64,000 bases of DNA from Chalciporus piperatus (taxonomy: Eukaryota; Basidiomycota; Agaricomycetes; Boletales; Boletaceae), in NCBI GenBank assembly GCA_038093975.1, contig JBBPTG010000063.1, positions 1 to 64,000 of the forward strand, read 5' to 3'. Positions 24,983 through 37,894 of the stretch are shown here, one piece after another. Below the pieces are notes generated by a model, which worked only from the letters and a program-made list of their open reading frames with translations, did not search any database and was not told where the DNA came from. Both the position numbers and the translations under genes were made by a program. Position 1 is the stretch's first letter, and every line of letters starts with the position of its first letter.

Positions 24983-26606
24983 ATGGCTGACATCGAGAAG
25001 CAGCCATCGTTGCCAACTCGCAAGTCGAGCTTTGACGGAGCGACATGCGAAACCTCGCCAAGGAGCAGTACTCTGCAACCCGAAACACCTTTGATTCCCG
25101 CCACGACGCACGATGGCACGAACAGCAAACTCAGGGCTTGGTTGGCAGTCACTGGGGCGTTTCTCGCGCTCTTCTGCTCCTTTGGACAGCTGAATGCTTT
25201 TGGGACGTTCCAATCGTGGTACTCAAACCACCAACTCGCGTCCGAGTCGCTGTTCACCATATCGTGGATAGGCTCTTTGCAACTCTGGACGTTTTTCTTT
25301 ATGGTGCGTTCAGTCATTTTCGGCAAGTGGCGCGTCGGTGACGAACTTTCTGTCGTAGGGTGGACCCATAGGTTGTGTTTTCGATTCCTATGGTCCAACG
25401 CCACTCCTCTTTTCTGGCTCGATCGTCCTGGTTGCAAGTCTCGTCCTCACCAGTATTGCCAAACAGTATTATCAATATCTATTGACTCAAGGTTTTATGT
25501 TCGGCTTGGGCGTCGCCATGTTGTGCGTTGCGTTCGCTGTTACGTCCGACTCCCAAATTGAAGGTCATCTAGATTTTACCCTTCAATTGCCTCTGTGGCG
25601 ACCCACTTCAACGAGTATCGTGCGACTGCTATAGGAATCGTGTCGGCTGGATCCGGTTGTGGTAAGTTAACGTACTCTCCGTCTCCCTGTGAATCATTAC
25701 TCACCCAGATTAGGGGGAGTCGTCTATCCCATTCTGTTTCGTTCCCTTTTCAATACCGTCGGGTTCGGATGGAGTGTCAGGATCTCAGCGCTCATCACCG
25801 CCATCATGTGTGTTACGGCAATCCTCACTGTACGACCTCGAGTCCCGATAAAGAAGAAGACAGGGCTATCGTTGGATTTCTGGACGATTAAGGACAGTCG
25901 GTTTCTACTCCTTGTGGCGGGCTCTTTCTTCGTTTGCCTAGGTATGCATGCCCGTTGGTCGTGCTCCCCAAAGAAAGGCTCCTGATATACCCCTCTAGGC
26001 ATATTCACACCTTATTTCTATATCTCCGATTACGCAGAGTCTCTGAACATTTCATCTTCCACTGCATTCTACGTGCTGTCGGTCATGAACGCCGGCGGCG
26101 TCGTCGGTCGAATCGCGCCTGCTTGGTTATCCGACAAGATCGGACGCTTTAATCTGCTCTGCCCGTCGGCTTTCCTCTCGGGCCTCTTTTGCCTCGTATT
26201 CTGGATGTTTGGCAACAACTTGGTATCGATCATGATCTTTTCGGCGTTCTATGGGCTGTTGTCCGGGGCGTACATCTCGGTGGTGACCCCATGCGTGGCT
26301 CAAATATCCGATATCCGGGAGATCGGGACCCGGATTGGAGCGTTGTACACCCTCATTTCCATCCCGTGCGTATATGAACGTTTCACCCCTTTTTAGCCCC
26401 AGTATCTCATCTCCTTTTTTTTTTCTGTTTTCACGCATCACCTTAGCTCGCTCTTCGGGGGTCCTATCGCTGGGGCACTCATACAACGACAACACGGCGC
26501 GTTCACGGCCAGTATCGCGCTTGCGGGATCGAGCATGATACTAGGCTCCGTGCTATTACTGATTTCGAGAATGATGATCGACCGGAGATTCCTATGTCGT
26601 GTTTAG
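24983..26606 (+). CDS. MFS transporter, monocarboxylate-porter (MCT/MCH) type
   Basis: Six exons (24983-25303, 25359-25522, 25573-25661, 25714-25941, 25999-26365, 26447-26606) give 442 residues. After a 50-residue cytosolic N-terminus, helix 1 has WLAVTGAFLALFCSFGQLNAFGTF followed by FQSWY, the usual opening of fungal MCT-like carriers. Other marks are MGGPIGCVFDSYGP (loop 2-3), GIVSAGSGCGGVVYPIL (helix 5) and NAGGVVGRIAPAWLSDKIGRF (loop 8-9). Relatives include yeast Mch5 (riboflavin) and many of unknown substrate; plasma membrane location is inferred. All introns are GT-AG and short except the last (81 nt, T-rich). No pathway neighbours point to a substrate. Confidence 0.85.
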
Positions 26607-26743
26607 GTCTGGGGATTACATACATATATACGCGAAACGGCGCCACGCATAGTTCATGGATCGGATACGACACTGTAGCATGACTGTAGTCTTTATCTCA
26701 CGAGCACAAATGCAAATTTATGATCGAGTCGGATGCACAGTCC

Positions 26744-26766
26744 AGAGAGAGAGAGAGAGAGAGAGA
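26744..26766. repeat. (AG)11 microsatellite
   Basis: Perfect dinucleotide run in the intergenic region between the convergent MCT-type and BIM1 genes. Confidence 0.9.
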
Positions 26767-27022
26767 AGGGGAACTCTATAAGATGAGTCGCAGATAGAAC
26801 AATTACTATGAGTGTGAACAACGAGAGTGCAGAAGATACGGTAATAAGCGGAGAAGAAGAAGAAGTGGAGCTCACACATTGTGAAGAAAGGAAAGGTGAC
26901 TGAAGAATGCAAAAAAAGGATGGAGACCAATGAGCGTGTTAATTCACGGTGAATGAAAAGGTATGGTCTGTGTGCGATGGTGTGTATAGTTTCCTCCGAT
27001 TGAATTTAAATGATGTACACGA

Positions 27023-28068
27023 CTAGAACGTTTCTTCTTCCTCAGCAGCTGCGGCGTTCTCTGGGACTTCGAAGCCATCCTGGAACTAAAGTCAGCAAGG
27101 AAAACGACTATTTGACACGAGGGAATTACCTCGGTGGAGTATAGAATTCGTTGGATGTCTTTAAGCGTGTCGTCCTGCTGGCCTGCGGCTTCGAGGGCTT
27201 CCGCTTGTTGTTGAACAAGAATTTCAATATCGCGAAGCTAGAAGCGAGGCCATGGACATCAACGAAGCGCGGCGAACTGCGAGATCGGTACCTTTGCAAA
27301 GTAGAAGTCTCGCTCTTTCTCCAGACCTTCCATGTGAGTCGACATTTCGCGAAGCTGTGCTTGAAGATTCTGGACTGTTTCATTTGGCTGCGTTGAACCC
27401 GCACGATGTCCGCTGACAGGCGTCTTTCCGCCAGACCTGGCCCCAACGCCAAGGCCACTCCCACTGCGAGGACCAGAAAGAGGTGCGATGGTGGCGGGCG
27501 TGTCCGCGGGTGCGCCTTTCCTCCGTGCCACAGCGTCGTAGCCTTGTCCGCCGTAGTTTGACTCCCAAAAACGCTTTGCCCATTGCAAGAATTCGAGGTT
27601 GTCCCTGTCACGGATCACTCAATGATGGGTTTCATCCTGTAAGGGGGGGTCGAATTGTTTACGCACTGCATTTTACATTTCACAAGCTTCTCGATGGGTA
27701 TGGGCTATGCGAGCGACATGGGACTCGTGCGTGGCGCGCGTAAGAAGGGATAGAGACGGACCTTTTCGATCTTCTTGGATTTGAAGACGTTTTGCAAGAC
27801 TTTGAAATTGGCGAGGTATTCGTACTCGTGTCTGGCGTTCATCTTGACGCGCGACATTGGAATATCCCCTGGAAAGCGAGACATTGCGTCGATGGTTTGA
27901 TCCTGGCCTGCGATCTGTGAGACGATCCGAAAAGCAGTGCGCACCGTAGATTGAGTCGAAGATCTGACAGTAGGCAGCGCCGGTGCCGCACTGTTCGACC
28001 TTTGTGTAGTTTATTTGCAAGAGTTCGTTGACCCAAGCCAACAAATCTGTACGAGAGACACCAGCCAT
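27023..28068 (-). CDS. BIM1: EB1-family microtubule plus-end protein
   Basis: Six exons (complement: 27945-28068, 27762-27868, 27667-27704, 27292-27604, 27130-27237, 27023-27079) give 248 residues. Residues 1-125 are a calponin-homology domain (SRTDLLAWVNELLQINYTKV, EQCGTGAAYCQIFDSIYG, then FLQWAKRFWESNY). A Ser/Gly/Pro linker follows, then the EB1 coiled coil (LEKERDFYFAKLRDIEILVQ) and an acidic tail ending EEEETF, like the EEY/F ending that recruits CAP-Gly proteins. EB1/Bim1 tracks growing microtubule ends in spindle positioning and polarised growth. The start is the first ATG of the CH domain. A 38-nt exon (27667-27704) carries the PIPIEKLVKCKM link. Head-to-head with the F-box gene, 158 bp apart. 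Confidence 0.93.
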
Positions 28069-28226
28069 GAGTTTGTAGCAAGTTTGGAACGAGCTCGAGG
28101 TCGTCACGGAAGAAAAAAGAAACGTGCAGTTGGCCACTTTCGGCTAAGTACGGTGACGGACGCTACTAGTAGCCCATCCACCGTGCCACCCAGGATCCAC
28201 TTCTCTCCAGCGCCATTCCAACTCCA

Positions 28227-29344
28227 ATGCCACCGAACACGCTGTCTCCCGATGTATGCAGCCGAATCGTTCGCTGGGCACGCCGCAGTGATCTTGCAGC
28301 ACTGTGTCTCACGTGCAAGGCCCTGCAACGCGAAGCAGAAGCTAAGTTGTATGAGGTTATCATGTCTGCCAACATCCAGACCATATTCCGCGCCTGCCAA
28401 TCCATCACATCCCACCCTCGCCTAGGACCATATGTCCGCTCCTTTTGTTTCTTCCCAGATAGTAGACGCCCCCAGCGGGAAATCCCAGAGCAGTTTTGGG
28501 CTACTTTGCGCATCGCTCTTTCCAGGATGCGCTCCTTAGAGTATCTCCTCATTCACGACCCTACTTTTGCCAATAGCTGGGTCTTGGCCGACATCGCCCA
28601 CATTCCATTCCAGCTTCAGGAAGCCAGGCTCCTCTTCTACTGGGATACCCATCTCGCCAGATTCCTAGAAAGCCAAAATAAACTCAAAAGTTTACACACC
28701 ATCGACGGCCCGTTAAGCGAACCTGCCTTGCACCTTGAAGCGGGCAGTCTTCCCGAGCTCCGAATATTTGATGGTCCGCTGGCTGCCGCGGAACACATTG
28801 TCCAAGTCGGTTCAGCCCTCACACATCTGCAAGTCGCCCTGGACAAGAACTCCAAGACGGACGTTCTGTCATTCATACCAAAACTATCTCATCTCGCTTC
28901 TTCTCTTCGAGCCCTGAACATACTACACCTACCAGAAGGCATTTCTATCGATGCTGTCCGATCAATTGCAAAAGCGTGTCCTCAACTCCGTCATATTGGC
29001 ATTATCCCCCTGCCATTGCCTAGAAACGTAAGTCCTCCCTTTCTTATCCTTCATATCATCGTTATCTAAGTGGTTCCCAGTCATATCGCTTCCACGGTGC
29101 ATTGATGGCTATGCATCAACTCCGAGTATTGGAAGTCGATGTCACTTCATGGACACCTCCCCCGGCAGGAATACTGCAGCGTCCAATCGCCGCTGAAATG
29201 CGCATCTACTCTCTTTCGATTGAGTACATCTGTTTTTGGGTTGGGGCTACTCGAACGCTCTGGGTTGTCGACGGAAATGATTGGAGTTGTCACTCTGAAA
29301 GTGGACAGCATTCCCAGCTCGACACACTCTGGAAAGCAAGATGA
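28227..29344 (+). CDS. F-box-like protein
   Basis: Two exons (28227-29027, 29081-29344) give 354 residues. The N-terminus reads as an F-box (LSPDVCSRIVRWARRSDLAA followed by LCLTCKALQREAEAKLYEVI), the Skp1-binding motif of SCF ubiquitin ligases. The rest has leucine-rich, loosely repeated stretches (SALTHLQVALDKNS, SSLRALNILHLPEG, CPQLRHIGIIPLP) typical of the expanded F-box proteins of mushroom-forming fungi. Target unknown. The intron has a clean gtaagt donor; the second exon starts SYRFHGALMAMHQLRVLEVD and keeps the LRR-like pattern. Confidence 0.72.
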
Positions 29345-29787
29345 TCTTGATAATAGCAATCTCAGCTGCGCCTTTACGTAGCACGTGGAAACAATGCAAC
29401 TCGAGGTGTGTCTATTGTGCCTTTGTACGTCTACTTCTTTTACATGCTGTAGCAGATCTGACATGTTTGCGACGATTGGAAACTGGATTGTATCGTAGAT
29501 ATTCCACGGTATTCCAGTCATTATGTATGAAAGACGGACCAACCTGAGTGGGGCATCACCCCTGCACAGGACCTGGCGCTCTCCTCGTGGATTGTCGCAT
29601 TCAACGGTTAACTACGCAACATGCTGGTGCTGCGCTGCAAAAAACGTGTTCGCATCCCAAAATAGGGCCTCATCAGCCATCTTTGGGAGAATCAAGGCAA
29701 GGCTAATGACACTGCCTTCTTCCCCGTACCCCTTGATTGGTTGCGCTGATAAACCACGGGGGAGTCATCATGCAAGATTCCCGTTTC
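29345..29787. other. Intergenic, no gene supported
   Basis: Short ORFs only. 3' flank of the F-box gene and presumed promoter of the gene at 29788. Confidence 0.4.
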
Positions 29788-30495
29788 ATGTTCCGTCAAC
29801 CAACATCACGCCTTCGGTAATATCCGCCCTGTCCAATCGTCATCGTCTTCAGATCTCTGTCCAAGGGGCTCCGCGCCTTTGACGAGAATGATTTAAAGTC
29901 GAGCAGTGTACCAAACCTCTCGGACTTTTTCTCGAAACTCGAACGATCCCCTATGGTGTACCAACGAACTTGCTCTTCATCCTCCATGGCACCCTCTGAA
30001 AGGTCGATCTCCTCTGGTTCCTCTACGGCTTCCCCACCAACATCGCTCGTCGCTTTGCCGTCGATGACACACTCGCTTGCAGCGCTGCCGACGATGTCGT
30101 CGCTGCCACATGGCATGCTGCACTATAACTCTCCGGCCCATAGCAGAGCCAAGGTGTGTTCCTTTCACGAGGAACGAGTTCGCGAGCTCAACTCCCTTTT
30201 CAGATGGAGCACGCTCTGCAGAGACAAAGGCAACAAGGACCTACACACGCCGCGCTCCAGGTGAGAGTCTCGCCCTTGGCGATTCGCGGCGAATCACGGG
30301 CTGATCGGTTATCCAGGCATATGATGCTCGCCGCTCGCCTAGCCCGGCACTGGGTGAAGATTCACAGATTACAGTTCGAAGACAACAAAACGCTAGACAA
30401 AGCGCTGGTAACGTGAGTCTCGGTCGTCTTGCGTCAGCACCGGAGGGATTCTGATGATCAACACCGCCGCTCTTTAGTCACGCGATCGCAGATGA
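29788..30495 (+). CDS. Hypothetical Ser-rich protein
   Basis: Five exons (29788-29816, 29853-30153, 30204-30260, 30317-30412, 30478-30495) give 166 residues in one frame. The start MFRQPTSRLRSLSKGLRAFD is basic and amphipathic and could be a mitochondrial presequence. Then comes VPNLSDFFSKLERSPMVYQ, a Ser/Thr-rich stretch, a Gln/Arg helix (MEHALQRQRQQGP) and a basic end. No family is recognised. Support is the agreement of four splice junctions in phase; weak points are the first intron, only 36 nt, and the 18-nt last exon. A shorter protein starting at the ATG at 29953 is the alternative. Confidence 0.5.
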
Positions 30496-32344
30496 ACGCT
30501 GTATGTGCCGGGCCACATCAGCGTTGAGCGCGTCCATTCGGATGTGGAACAATGTGTAATATAGCACATACTTTATTCCGGGAGGGGTTAATTTGGGATC
30601 TTTCATTTGGGGATAAGTTATATCACTTGCTTTCTCTGTGTTTTCTTTGGATCGAAAAAGTACCGGCCTCCTACACCACTTAATGTTACTACATAGACCT
30701 TTTTCTCGCCACAGCTTGTTTTTTCATTAGAATGTCACTGCAGTTTTTTTAGATCACTTCCAGACCCTTGATTAAATGAACAAAGCCACTGATACCTGAC
30801 ACGCGCGGATCCTGTACATGAAAACCTCGCTGTGGCGCGCCTTTGTGGGATGAACAAAGGAAGCAGGAGGATGATCTGTGTGGCGCGAGATCTCAGCGAA
30901 CCCCACAAGTTCCTGAGCAGCAATGAAACGCCAAGGCCCAGGTCGTGGAAAGAGCTCGAAATCCGACGATCATAGAGGCTAGATCCCATGAGGAGTGGAG
31001 CAAAGACATCGAGACCAAGTGGTGGCTAGAACAGCGTGCTCCCCCATTCCGTGTGTGAGAAATCCCATCTCTCGATAATGCAGGGTGGAGAACGACTTGG
31101 GGTCTGTACACAATGTGTGGGGTAAAATGTCCGAAGATCGTATGACGAACATATGTCATTCGCCCACAAGATCTATCATGGATCACTGTGAAACACGCAG
31201 TCGATGTTCAACGTACACGCTGTACATGCACCGCAGAGCACGAATCATATCAATGAATTGCAAAATCGCATGATCGCAAGCGACCAAACAGGAAGGTACA
31301 CATGGCGAATTTGAAGCATGTGAGAAGTGAGGATCACCATTCGTATCCTCGGGTGGAGCAGGGGCAGTATGACGTTTGCTGAGATGGCGCATGGGAGGTA
31401 AGTGATATCCCTGTGTCGTAGTTCCGCCACCTTGATTATCCTGAAACCCCCGGACAGTTGTTGGTCCCAAGAGCAGCCTCGACGGTCTGAGTTAGGAAGA
31501 AATCAAAAAAAAAAAAAAGGACATACTGCAGAGAGGTCCTCGGATCAACGGCGGGTCGAGGACTCTACCCTGCCTCCGGTTCCGGAGGATGTATGCCGTC
31601 TTGTCGCGCACGAGACCACATCGATCCTGCAAAAGCATGACAGCCGCATTTTCACTGCTCCACTTCACTGATCGACTCTCATCATGAGATCAGGGTGGAC
31701 CTTTCCAAAAAAGAAACGACGAAATACTCACACACAAGTTCTCTTTTCTTCCACGGCCCTCTACTAAGCCGGCTCGAAGAGGGGCAAGTTATCACGATTG
31801 CGATGGGTGATCTCCGAAATTTGAAACTGATGCCATCGATTTGGTGCCCGATTTTTTCTGTCTGGGTTTTATGATCCATCACCGGGCGCCCAGATAAGCT
31901 GGTTTGATCCGTGTTATCGTGATATCATGAGGGCGCCTCCAAACTTCAAAAGCACTGTTTAAATTCTGTATAAACCGGCTGAAGCACGCAGCGTGGAGCC
32001 ATGTATAATACGTACTGTAACCGTGTTGGTGCCCGTAGTTACCCGTTTGGATTGAACTTGAACGTGATGCATGTGAAGGGCTCGGGCTGAATCGGACAGA
32101 GCTGAAACTCAGCTGGTCGACGTGTCATGGTCCCCTCGCAAGATGCAGGCCAAGGTCCCTTGGTATTTGTTTGGCTGCAGCCCCGGAACCAAACAACCGC
32201 CTGCCTGATTTGGGTAGTTTGACGACGGACCCAACTTGCCAACTCTCTGATAGTCCGACCTTGCCAGCGTATGCCACGACAATTCATGTTCGGTATGAAT
32301 GTTTAATTTTCTCACTTGCTCAGTAGCCGTTGGTTCATGCTGCC
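30496..32344. other. 1.85 kb without a supported gene
   Basis: ORFs below 103 codons in conflicting frames. A 14-bp A-run lies at about 31505. The right part should hold the promoter of the WDR7-like gene. Nothing else is recognised. Confidence 0.45.
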
Positions 32345-35300
32345 ATGCTCGTCCCATTAACTTTCCCGACTCCTCTGCAACTGTCAGGGCAACCTCTGAG
32401 CTCCCATACAAATGCAGCCGATCAGAATCTTATTGATGAACAAATCTCCAAGCTGACTGCTTGGCGTATAAACCGTACCTCAGGGTCTCTTGGAGTTGCG
32501 GTGGGAGGCTCATCCGGTTCGGTATATCTTTTCGGGACGCCTCCTCCTGGTGAGCCTGTACTAAAGTCTACCCCGCAATCTCTGTCTCGCACGACCTGTC
32601 CTACGCCAACTACCTCAACCGCACTTTCCGGACCTCGTCCTTTATCTCCTCCTTCCTCTCCGAGGTCGCCATCCCATTCTCGTCGGGATTCTCGTTCGCT
32701 ACAGTCGCCGTCTTCTCTGTCCCTAAACCAAGCCCTCATCAAGCCCTCCGCTCGCTCTCGTGTAGTATCAGGAGTATCCCGTGAACAAGTACAGGCCCCA
32801 AGGAACTTTGTCGACTTCGAGGATGAACCCGAGCGACTCAAAGATCTCCTAAAGAACAGCACCGCGAACAGGCCTCGCGAGCGGAGTATCGTGGACGCGT
32901 TGTTACCTACCTTTGAGAAGGGTCTCGTGATCGAGCGGCCCACACCTCTTCCTTCTTCGCCATTCCTCTCGTCCCCAAACCTCACACCTGTCAGTCCTGG
33001 ATCCAGCGGAGGACGTGACAACCCCAAGTCGCTTCTGTCCGCGACTAATTCACCTCTTTTTTCTCCGAGGTCGCTTTCTGCACCTCCTTCTCCCTACATT
33101 GGTGTCTTGAACTCGAAGACTGATGAGGATACGATCAGTTTGATCGCTCACCTATTCCCAGCTCGTAGTGGTGCGGGGCACGAGATTGCGGATCTTGTTA
33201 GTCTGGAGGGTACAGGTCTCCTTGTATCCCTGCAGGAATCGGGGTACGCATACCTACCCAGTGGAAGAAAGGTTACTCATAGGAACTTTAGTGACCTGAC
33301 TGTCTTTAACACGCGTGATGGTGTATGCGTTGCAGCTGCGCGGTGCAAGAACGCTCCGTCATCCTGCGACGATACATCGTGTTGGACACGGTTAAGGACA
33401 GTTCAAATTGAAGAGGTGAGTATTCCTTATGAATGCCTCGTAGACAGCTAACATGTCTCAAATGCGTTGACAGAAAGGTTATTTGATCCTAGCATGTGCC
33501 TCATATCGACCTCCGTATCCAGATATCTTTGGCCTTCCTGATACAGCTGACGACAACACAAACAAGTCTGCATACTATTCGTTGTTCGAGCTCCATGTTG
33601 GAGATGGTTATGATGTCCACCCTACCTCGCTGGAACCGCTTGGCGAATGGGATGTGGAGGGCCATGCCGAGGCCTCTGAATTACTGCGTAACGAGATAGA
33701 CGGTAAGTCGTTCATCATCAGTCGCTGCGTCCCTACCTATCCTCCTTACAGGTTCCTTATCCTTTATCTACGTCAACAGCGAGGACCACATCATCTCCCG
33801 ACCCATGTCCATCATCGCTAGTTTCGAAGTTCCTGCGCGGGCACGATCCATCACGTCTACTTCCGCAAATTCTAGTGACGATTCCAAGGCCCTGACAATA
33901 CCCAATCCGTTCAAGTCCATCGGCAGCAAAAGTTCGGAGAACATTGCATCCCAAGCTTCTTCAGAGGAAACTGCCCCTAACCGCCTTGCTCCCAATACAG
34001 ACTTTTCGCGTGTTCGGTTTGGCGAGGAGCATGACGTGGGCTCAATTGGCTTTTCCACTGCCCCTTGTGCTTTAAGAGGATTCTGCAACCGACATGTCCT
34101 TGAAGACGACAAGGTGCTGGGACTTGCTTGGACAGACAGTGAGGTTCTGGTGAGGTTGAGTATATGCTATCAAGGCTCCCAACTGACTGTTTACTGGAAG
34201 ATTTTCCACTTCCGAAACGACGGAAAGGCGTTTCCTCACTTCTTCACGCAGTTCCAGCCGGAAGACGTTGGGAAGATCTGGAATGTACAATTAATCGACA
34301 ACAAAACGTTTGTGGTTTTAGGGGTCAGTTTCTTTTCATCTCGTAAATGGATGCAACGCTCAGGTTTGTGACAGAAATCGGCGCGGCGTTACAAATTAAC
34401 GAGCGTGGATGCTAACGGTGATCCAAATGGTTCGGAGGATGCGAGACTGCAGTAGGTTTTTGTCGCTCATGCGCGTGTGGATGATCTCTAAATGCCCCCC
34501 TCGTTGTGTTTAGACCAGTACTGATGCACATGACTGCCCTTGCAACACCCAGCGTAGGCTCCGTCATAAGCAATACGAACGAGCTTGTTACGCTTCGTCG
34601 TACTTCCTCGGGACGCAAAGAAATATCCTTGGTTTCATCTTTAGAATCACGAGACGTGATGCAACGCAGACTCTGGCGTTCGGAACCTCCAACCATTCCT
34701 CGCCCAGAGAGCGAACCCATTCTTACCTCGGTCCTTCCACTAGAACTTAACTTGCTTATATTCGGTTACAGTAAGTTTGCTGACGTCTTGACTATCTTGT
34801 CCTCGGCCTGATATCTGTCCTTTTGAGGCGATGGCCGTGTGCGACATACATCGTTCTCAGCACTTGCACAAACTCATCGCCCAAAGTCGCCTATCGACTC
34901 GCCTTCGTCAACCCCCGGTCCGTCAATTGAGAGCTCGCTATTCCAAACGACTTCCGACACTCCAATCCCGGCTTCCATCTGCTCGTTGTATCTCGTTCGC
35001 AATGAACGTACTGGTGACCGCTTTATCATCGGAGGATCGGATGACGGTGGCATCGCCGTGTGGACGCTACAGTACGCCCACAATTATTCCCAAAGTACGG
35101 CGCTGAACACATTTCATTAGGGACCTAAAACTCTGTGCAAGATTCGTCCAGTTCATAGTGCCGTTGCAACACGTCATACAGGTGCGACAACAAGACGAAA
35201 ACGCGGGTCCGCTTCGCGGATGTGCGCTATGTATATCCGCCGACGGCACGATAGCAGTCATCGCGGTGGATGGATTTGAACTGTAAGCTTTTCATGCGTA

Positions 35301-37734
35301 CATCGCTGTTCAGTCGTGACGACCTCGCTAGGTTGTATGTTCTACCAGGTGCATCCTCGCCGCTCTTGAGTATTCGTTATGGTGGGGGTGAGGACCATGA
35401 TCTGCTTATGGTTCTCTATGCGGATGGGTCTGCTAGACTCTGGGATGTCAGGACGGGCGAATTCCGACGTGCAATGGACAGTGAGAAGGCCAAAGATGCC
35501 CTCGGTAACTCAGGCTGGTTAGAAATGTGAGTCCACCATTAACCCCCCATTGGTCGCCATAAAACTCAGTCACTTCGTAGCTCGATTGACGGAAGAGATA
35601 CACACCTGTCTACGATAATATCGACGCTCCCGAGTATATCTGCAGGCTCGGATTCCAGTAAGTCTGTCCGTGTCCCAGACCAAGGATACGATATCTTACA
35701 AGCGTCTACAAGTTTGCACGTTCACAATTGCGTTGGAGAGGTTCCTGAAATTGACCGCTGTGGATGCCAAAGCATCCGGAAACACGCCAGTCTCGTCGAT
35801 GACAAACTCTTCACCCCTGACACATCTCCGCACGCTCCTTTCAATCATATTGACGCCCGGGTTAAGTGCTGATATAGATGAAATTTGTGAAATGAAGTTG
35901 GGGGTGGTTTCCAATGCTGCGGGCGTCGGTCATTCTTCGTGAGTACGCTCCTGGTGCTCGTATATGCGCGAGATATTGAATACGCCGAAGCAACCAAGCG
36001 ACGACGGTATACAATTACCGAAATTCTAGAAGTGCTTGGTGCATATCAGGGGTGGTTTCGGCTTCCCGAGCTATCGCTATCATTGCACTTCTCAAGACGA
36101 TGTCACTGTATGATGGTATGTCAGTGTTCCATACGTCGCGCCAGACGGTTGAGCGCTCTGCTACAGAAATCAGTGACGACTGTCAGACCGTGATAACTTT
36201 TTATGCTACTTCACTTCCATCAGCCGTAGGGCCTTCGTTCAATGCGCCGGATGTTGTTTACTTGGCTAGACTATGGCTTGATGCCACAAGTACGTTTGTC
36301 TCAGATCTGATGTCTTGGCGGTTTTGCTGATTTATCAACAAAGATGAGCTGCGTAATGCAGCAAGGATTTTGTTCGATGCTGGGATTACTAGGCTCTCTG
36401 ACGAGGAAAGTGCAGCCATGGTTGACGCATGGCAGCATCATCGTAGGCGACATGACTTATCAATTTCTGTCCGCTGTGACTGACTCGGTCCAAGTACCAT
36501 GCCTCCAGCCAACTGCCGAACAATATTCAAAGCAGTCGGGATTAGCACTCTTCCTCTGTGGATACATGGCAATCGAGAAATACAGTCTCCTTTCCACAAG
36601 GCGAGTCAAACGCGTGTGCATCGTATCGCCCATCCCAACTGACATCCCACAAAGTGCTCTCGTCGACATCTCCAAGTCGATCGCGTTGTATCTGAACGAT
36701 GACGGTTCCGGGCACCGCGCTCTCGCGATCGATCTCTGCTCAAAAGGTTTCCACATCTGGCAACACTACGTCGACGCCATGGCCCTTTTGCGTTCCCTCT
36801 GCGCCATCGCGACGAACATGCGCAAAGAGACCATCACGGTACAGAACGTCGGTCCACAAGCCCGGCTTGCTGTTCTCCAGATCGCGTCGAACAATACGCC
36901 GCTGTTTATGACCGTTCTCACGCTTGATATCTTGAACCCGAAGACGCTCGAGCATCGGAAGAGCGTGATGCAGCTTGTTGCGTTCTTGATTCGTAAAGTA
37001 CGTAGGGCTGTTGTTCTGGATCGATTGTAGTCTTAACCTTGACCTTGGGTTTGGACAGAGACCGCTTATTCTCTATCCGAATCTGCCACGTTTGATGGAG
37101 GCGGTCGTCAAGTCTTTGGACCCCAACTCGACGGCTAGCCGTGATGCCGTGCTCGACACTGCTACGGAGATTATTGGGCACGTCGTCAAGACGTGAGCTC
37201 CCTCTCCTCCCTCCTTTGTCATCTTGATTAACCCCCTTTGTCAGCTTCCCGACTGTCGACTTCCACACACCCACACAACGCCTCGCCGTGGGCACCACCG
37301 AAGGTGCATTCATCATGTACGATCTCAAAACGGCTACACAGCTGTACGTCCTCGAAGGGCACAAGAAGCGCCCGACGGCGTGTTCTTTCTCTCCAGACGG
37401 ACGGAGGCTCGTGACGGTCTCTCTCGAGGAATGCGTGGTACTCGTCTGGAAAGTTGGCTCGAGCTTCACGAGCTTGTTCCACCCTGGTGCACCACCGAGA
37501 CAGGGGCACAGCGGGTCGCATCCGTACAAGACATTCCCGTTCAACGTCGGAGACGAGGGTAAGTTGGACCTTTAGCATAAAACGGAGTCTGTCTGTCTGT
37601 CCCCCCTGACGCTTTTGCCTTGCCTAGCCAACATGACTATCGCAGGCACACTCGAGTGGGTCAGATTCGAGTGGGCATCCGATCGCAGCGTACGGCTTCG
37701 CATACGCGAGAGCACGCTCTCGTTCAGTGCATAA
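32345..37734 (+). CDS. WDR7/Rabconnectin-3-beta-like WD40 protein
   Basis: Nineteen exons close a 1456-codon frame: 32345-33415, 33474-33702, 33752-34149, 34201-34323, 34375-34451, 34514-34770, 34828-35071, 35121-35282, 35332-35526, 35581-35657, 35713-35938, 36030-36115, 36167-36289, 36344-36442, 36495-36600, 36655-36997, 37059-37192, 37245-37558, 37628-37734. The N-terminal third has a WD repeat broken by a long Ser/Pro-rich insert (about residues 65-240). Mid-protein repeats include GSDDGGIAVWTLQ and VLYADGSARLWDVRTG; a helical region with FLCGYMAIEKYSLL follows; the C-terminus has a last WD pair (RLAVGTTEGAFIMYDLKTAT, HKKRPTACSFSPDGRRLVTV). That order is the WDR7/WDR72 plan; animal WDR7 with DMXL proteins regulates V-ATPase assembly. 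Introns 34150-34200, 36116-36166 and 36601-36654 are multiples of three and open, so retained forms cannot be excluded. Confidence 0.82.
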
Positions 37735-37894
37735 GCATCATCATCGTTTTTCGAGACTCGGCTTTACGGCACGCGCTCGTCTTTTCCGATAGTTTGCGCG
37801 ATTTCGTGACAACGTTAAGCATCACAGTGTCCAATAGAGTATCCAATGGAAATCTCTGCACATATCAGACCAATTACCTCTTTTTCAGGGCTTG

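Noticed and set aside
32422..33027. Minus-strand ORF of 201 codons
   Set aside because: Antisense to the Ser/Pro-rich insert of the WDR7-like gene.
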